A stretch of 5,876 bases of DNA, taken from the NCBI GenBank assembly GCA_021161625.1, contig JAGHAG010000099.1:1-5876 (forward strand), read 5' to 3'. Made by a program: the position numbers and the translations under genes. Below, piece after piece: positions 5,774 through 5,876 of the stretch. Under the pieces are notes generated by a model. It worked only from the letters and a program-made list of their open reading frames with translations, searched no databases and was not told the origin of the DNA. The DNA comes from Elusimicrobiota bacterium. GTDB lineage: Bacteria; CG03. How positions within the stretch are numbered: the stretch's first letter is position 1; every line of letters starts with the position of its first letter.

Positions 5774-5782
5774 GAAAAGCAA

Positions 5783-5852
5783 ATAGAAATATGTTCCGAT
5801 AAATCGGAACGAAACTGATTGAAATTTCCGTGCCAGAGGCACACATTTCTAT
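5783..5852. repeat. Nested inverted-repeat element with two internal hairpins
   Basis: An outer pair, ATAGAAATAT (5783-5792) with ACATTTCTAT (5843-5852), is complementary at 9 of 10 positions. It encloses a perfect hairpin GTTCCGAT-AA-ATCGGAAC (5793-5810) and a second one, GTGCC-AGA-GGCAC (5830-5842). Drawn together they form a three-way junction of about 70 bases. An alternative inner pairing exists, GAAAT (5821-5825) with ATTTC (5845-5849), which would extend the second hairpin. No coding frame accounts for it. It could be a small non-autonomous repeat element or a structured RNA or DNA site; no known family was recognised. Confidence 0.55.
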
Positions 5853-5876
5853 AAATTCCAAGCACCAAATTACAAA
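5853..5876. repeat. Start of a heptamer array (AAATTCC type) running off the window
   Basis: Units AAATTCC, AAGCACC and AAATTAC begin at 5853, 5860 and 5867, and the next begins with AAA at 5874 where the window ends. The period is 7 bp. The array directly follows the nested inverted-repeat element. Confidence 0.5.

Overview
The window is AT-rich bacterial DNA (about one third G+C by eye) with five complete protein genes, all resembling bacterial housekeeping families. The proteins are rich in Lys, Phe, Ile and Glu, the Shine-Dalgarno sites are strong (AGGAGA, GAGAGG, AGAGGA), and gene overlaps are long. This fits a low-GC, probably uncultured bacterium. I cannot name a phylum from the sequence alone. 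No tRNA, rRNA, CRISPR array, transposase or phage gene was seen.

Layout: 1-215 is non-coding. It starts with half of a GC-rich hairpin plus T-run (probably the terminator of a gene to the left) and then holds several short tandem arrays of 7 or 8 bp units and a hairpin. A lipid kinase of the DagK/YegS family lies on the minus strand (216-1094). It diverges from argS (1139-2671, plus), with only 44 bp between the two start codons. The gap 2672-2900 separates the convergent ends of argS and leuC and again holds a hairpin and short tandem arrays. It also carries a 30-bp sequence that occurs in the left gap with one mismatch. A three-gene minus-strand operon follows, transcribed aroK (5636-5100), aroB (5140-4109), leuC (4151-2901), with 41- and 43-nt overlaps. 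A promoter with an extended -10 (TGCTATACT) lies just upstream of aroK. The right end (about 5730-5876) holds a third non-coding region with a heptamer array, a nested hairpin element and the start of another heptamer array that runs off the window.

How the genes work together: AroB makes 3-dehydroquinate and AroK phosphorylates shikimate, two steps of the aromatic amino acid (chorismate) route. The LeuC-type aconitase-family large subunit would isomerise isopropylmalate in leucine synthesis or act on a related hydroxyacid. Its small subunit is not in the window. The operon therefore looks like an amino-acid biosynthesis unit. ArgS charges tRNA-Arg, and the lipid kinase probably phosphorylates a membrane lipid such as diacylglycerol.

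The genes are ordinary. The least explained content is the intergenic DNA: all three non-coding gaps are built from the same kinds of parts, namely exact-period 7- or 8-bp degenerate tandem arrays with different unit sequences plus short perfect hairpins. This pattern is the main candidate for something undescribed here.
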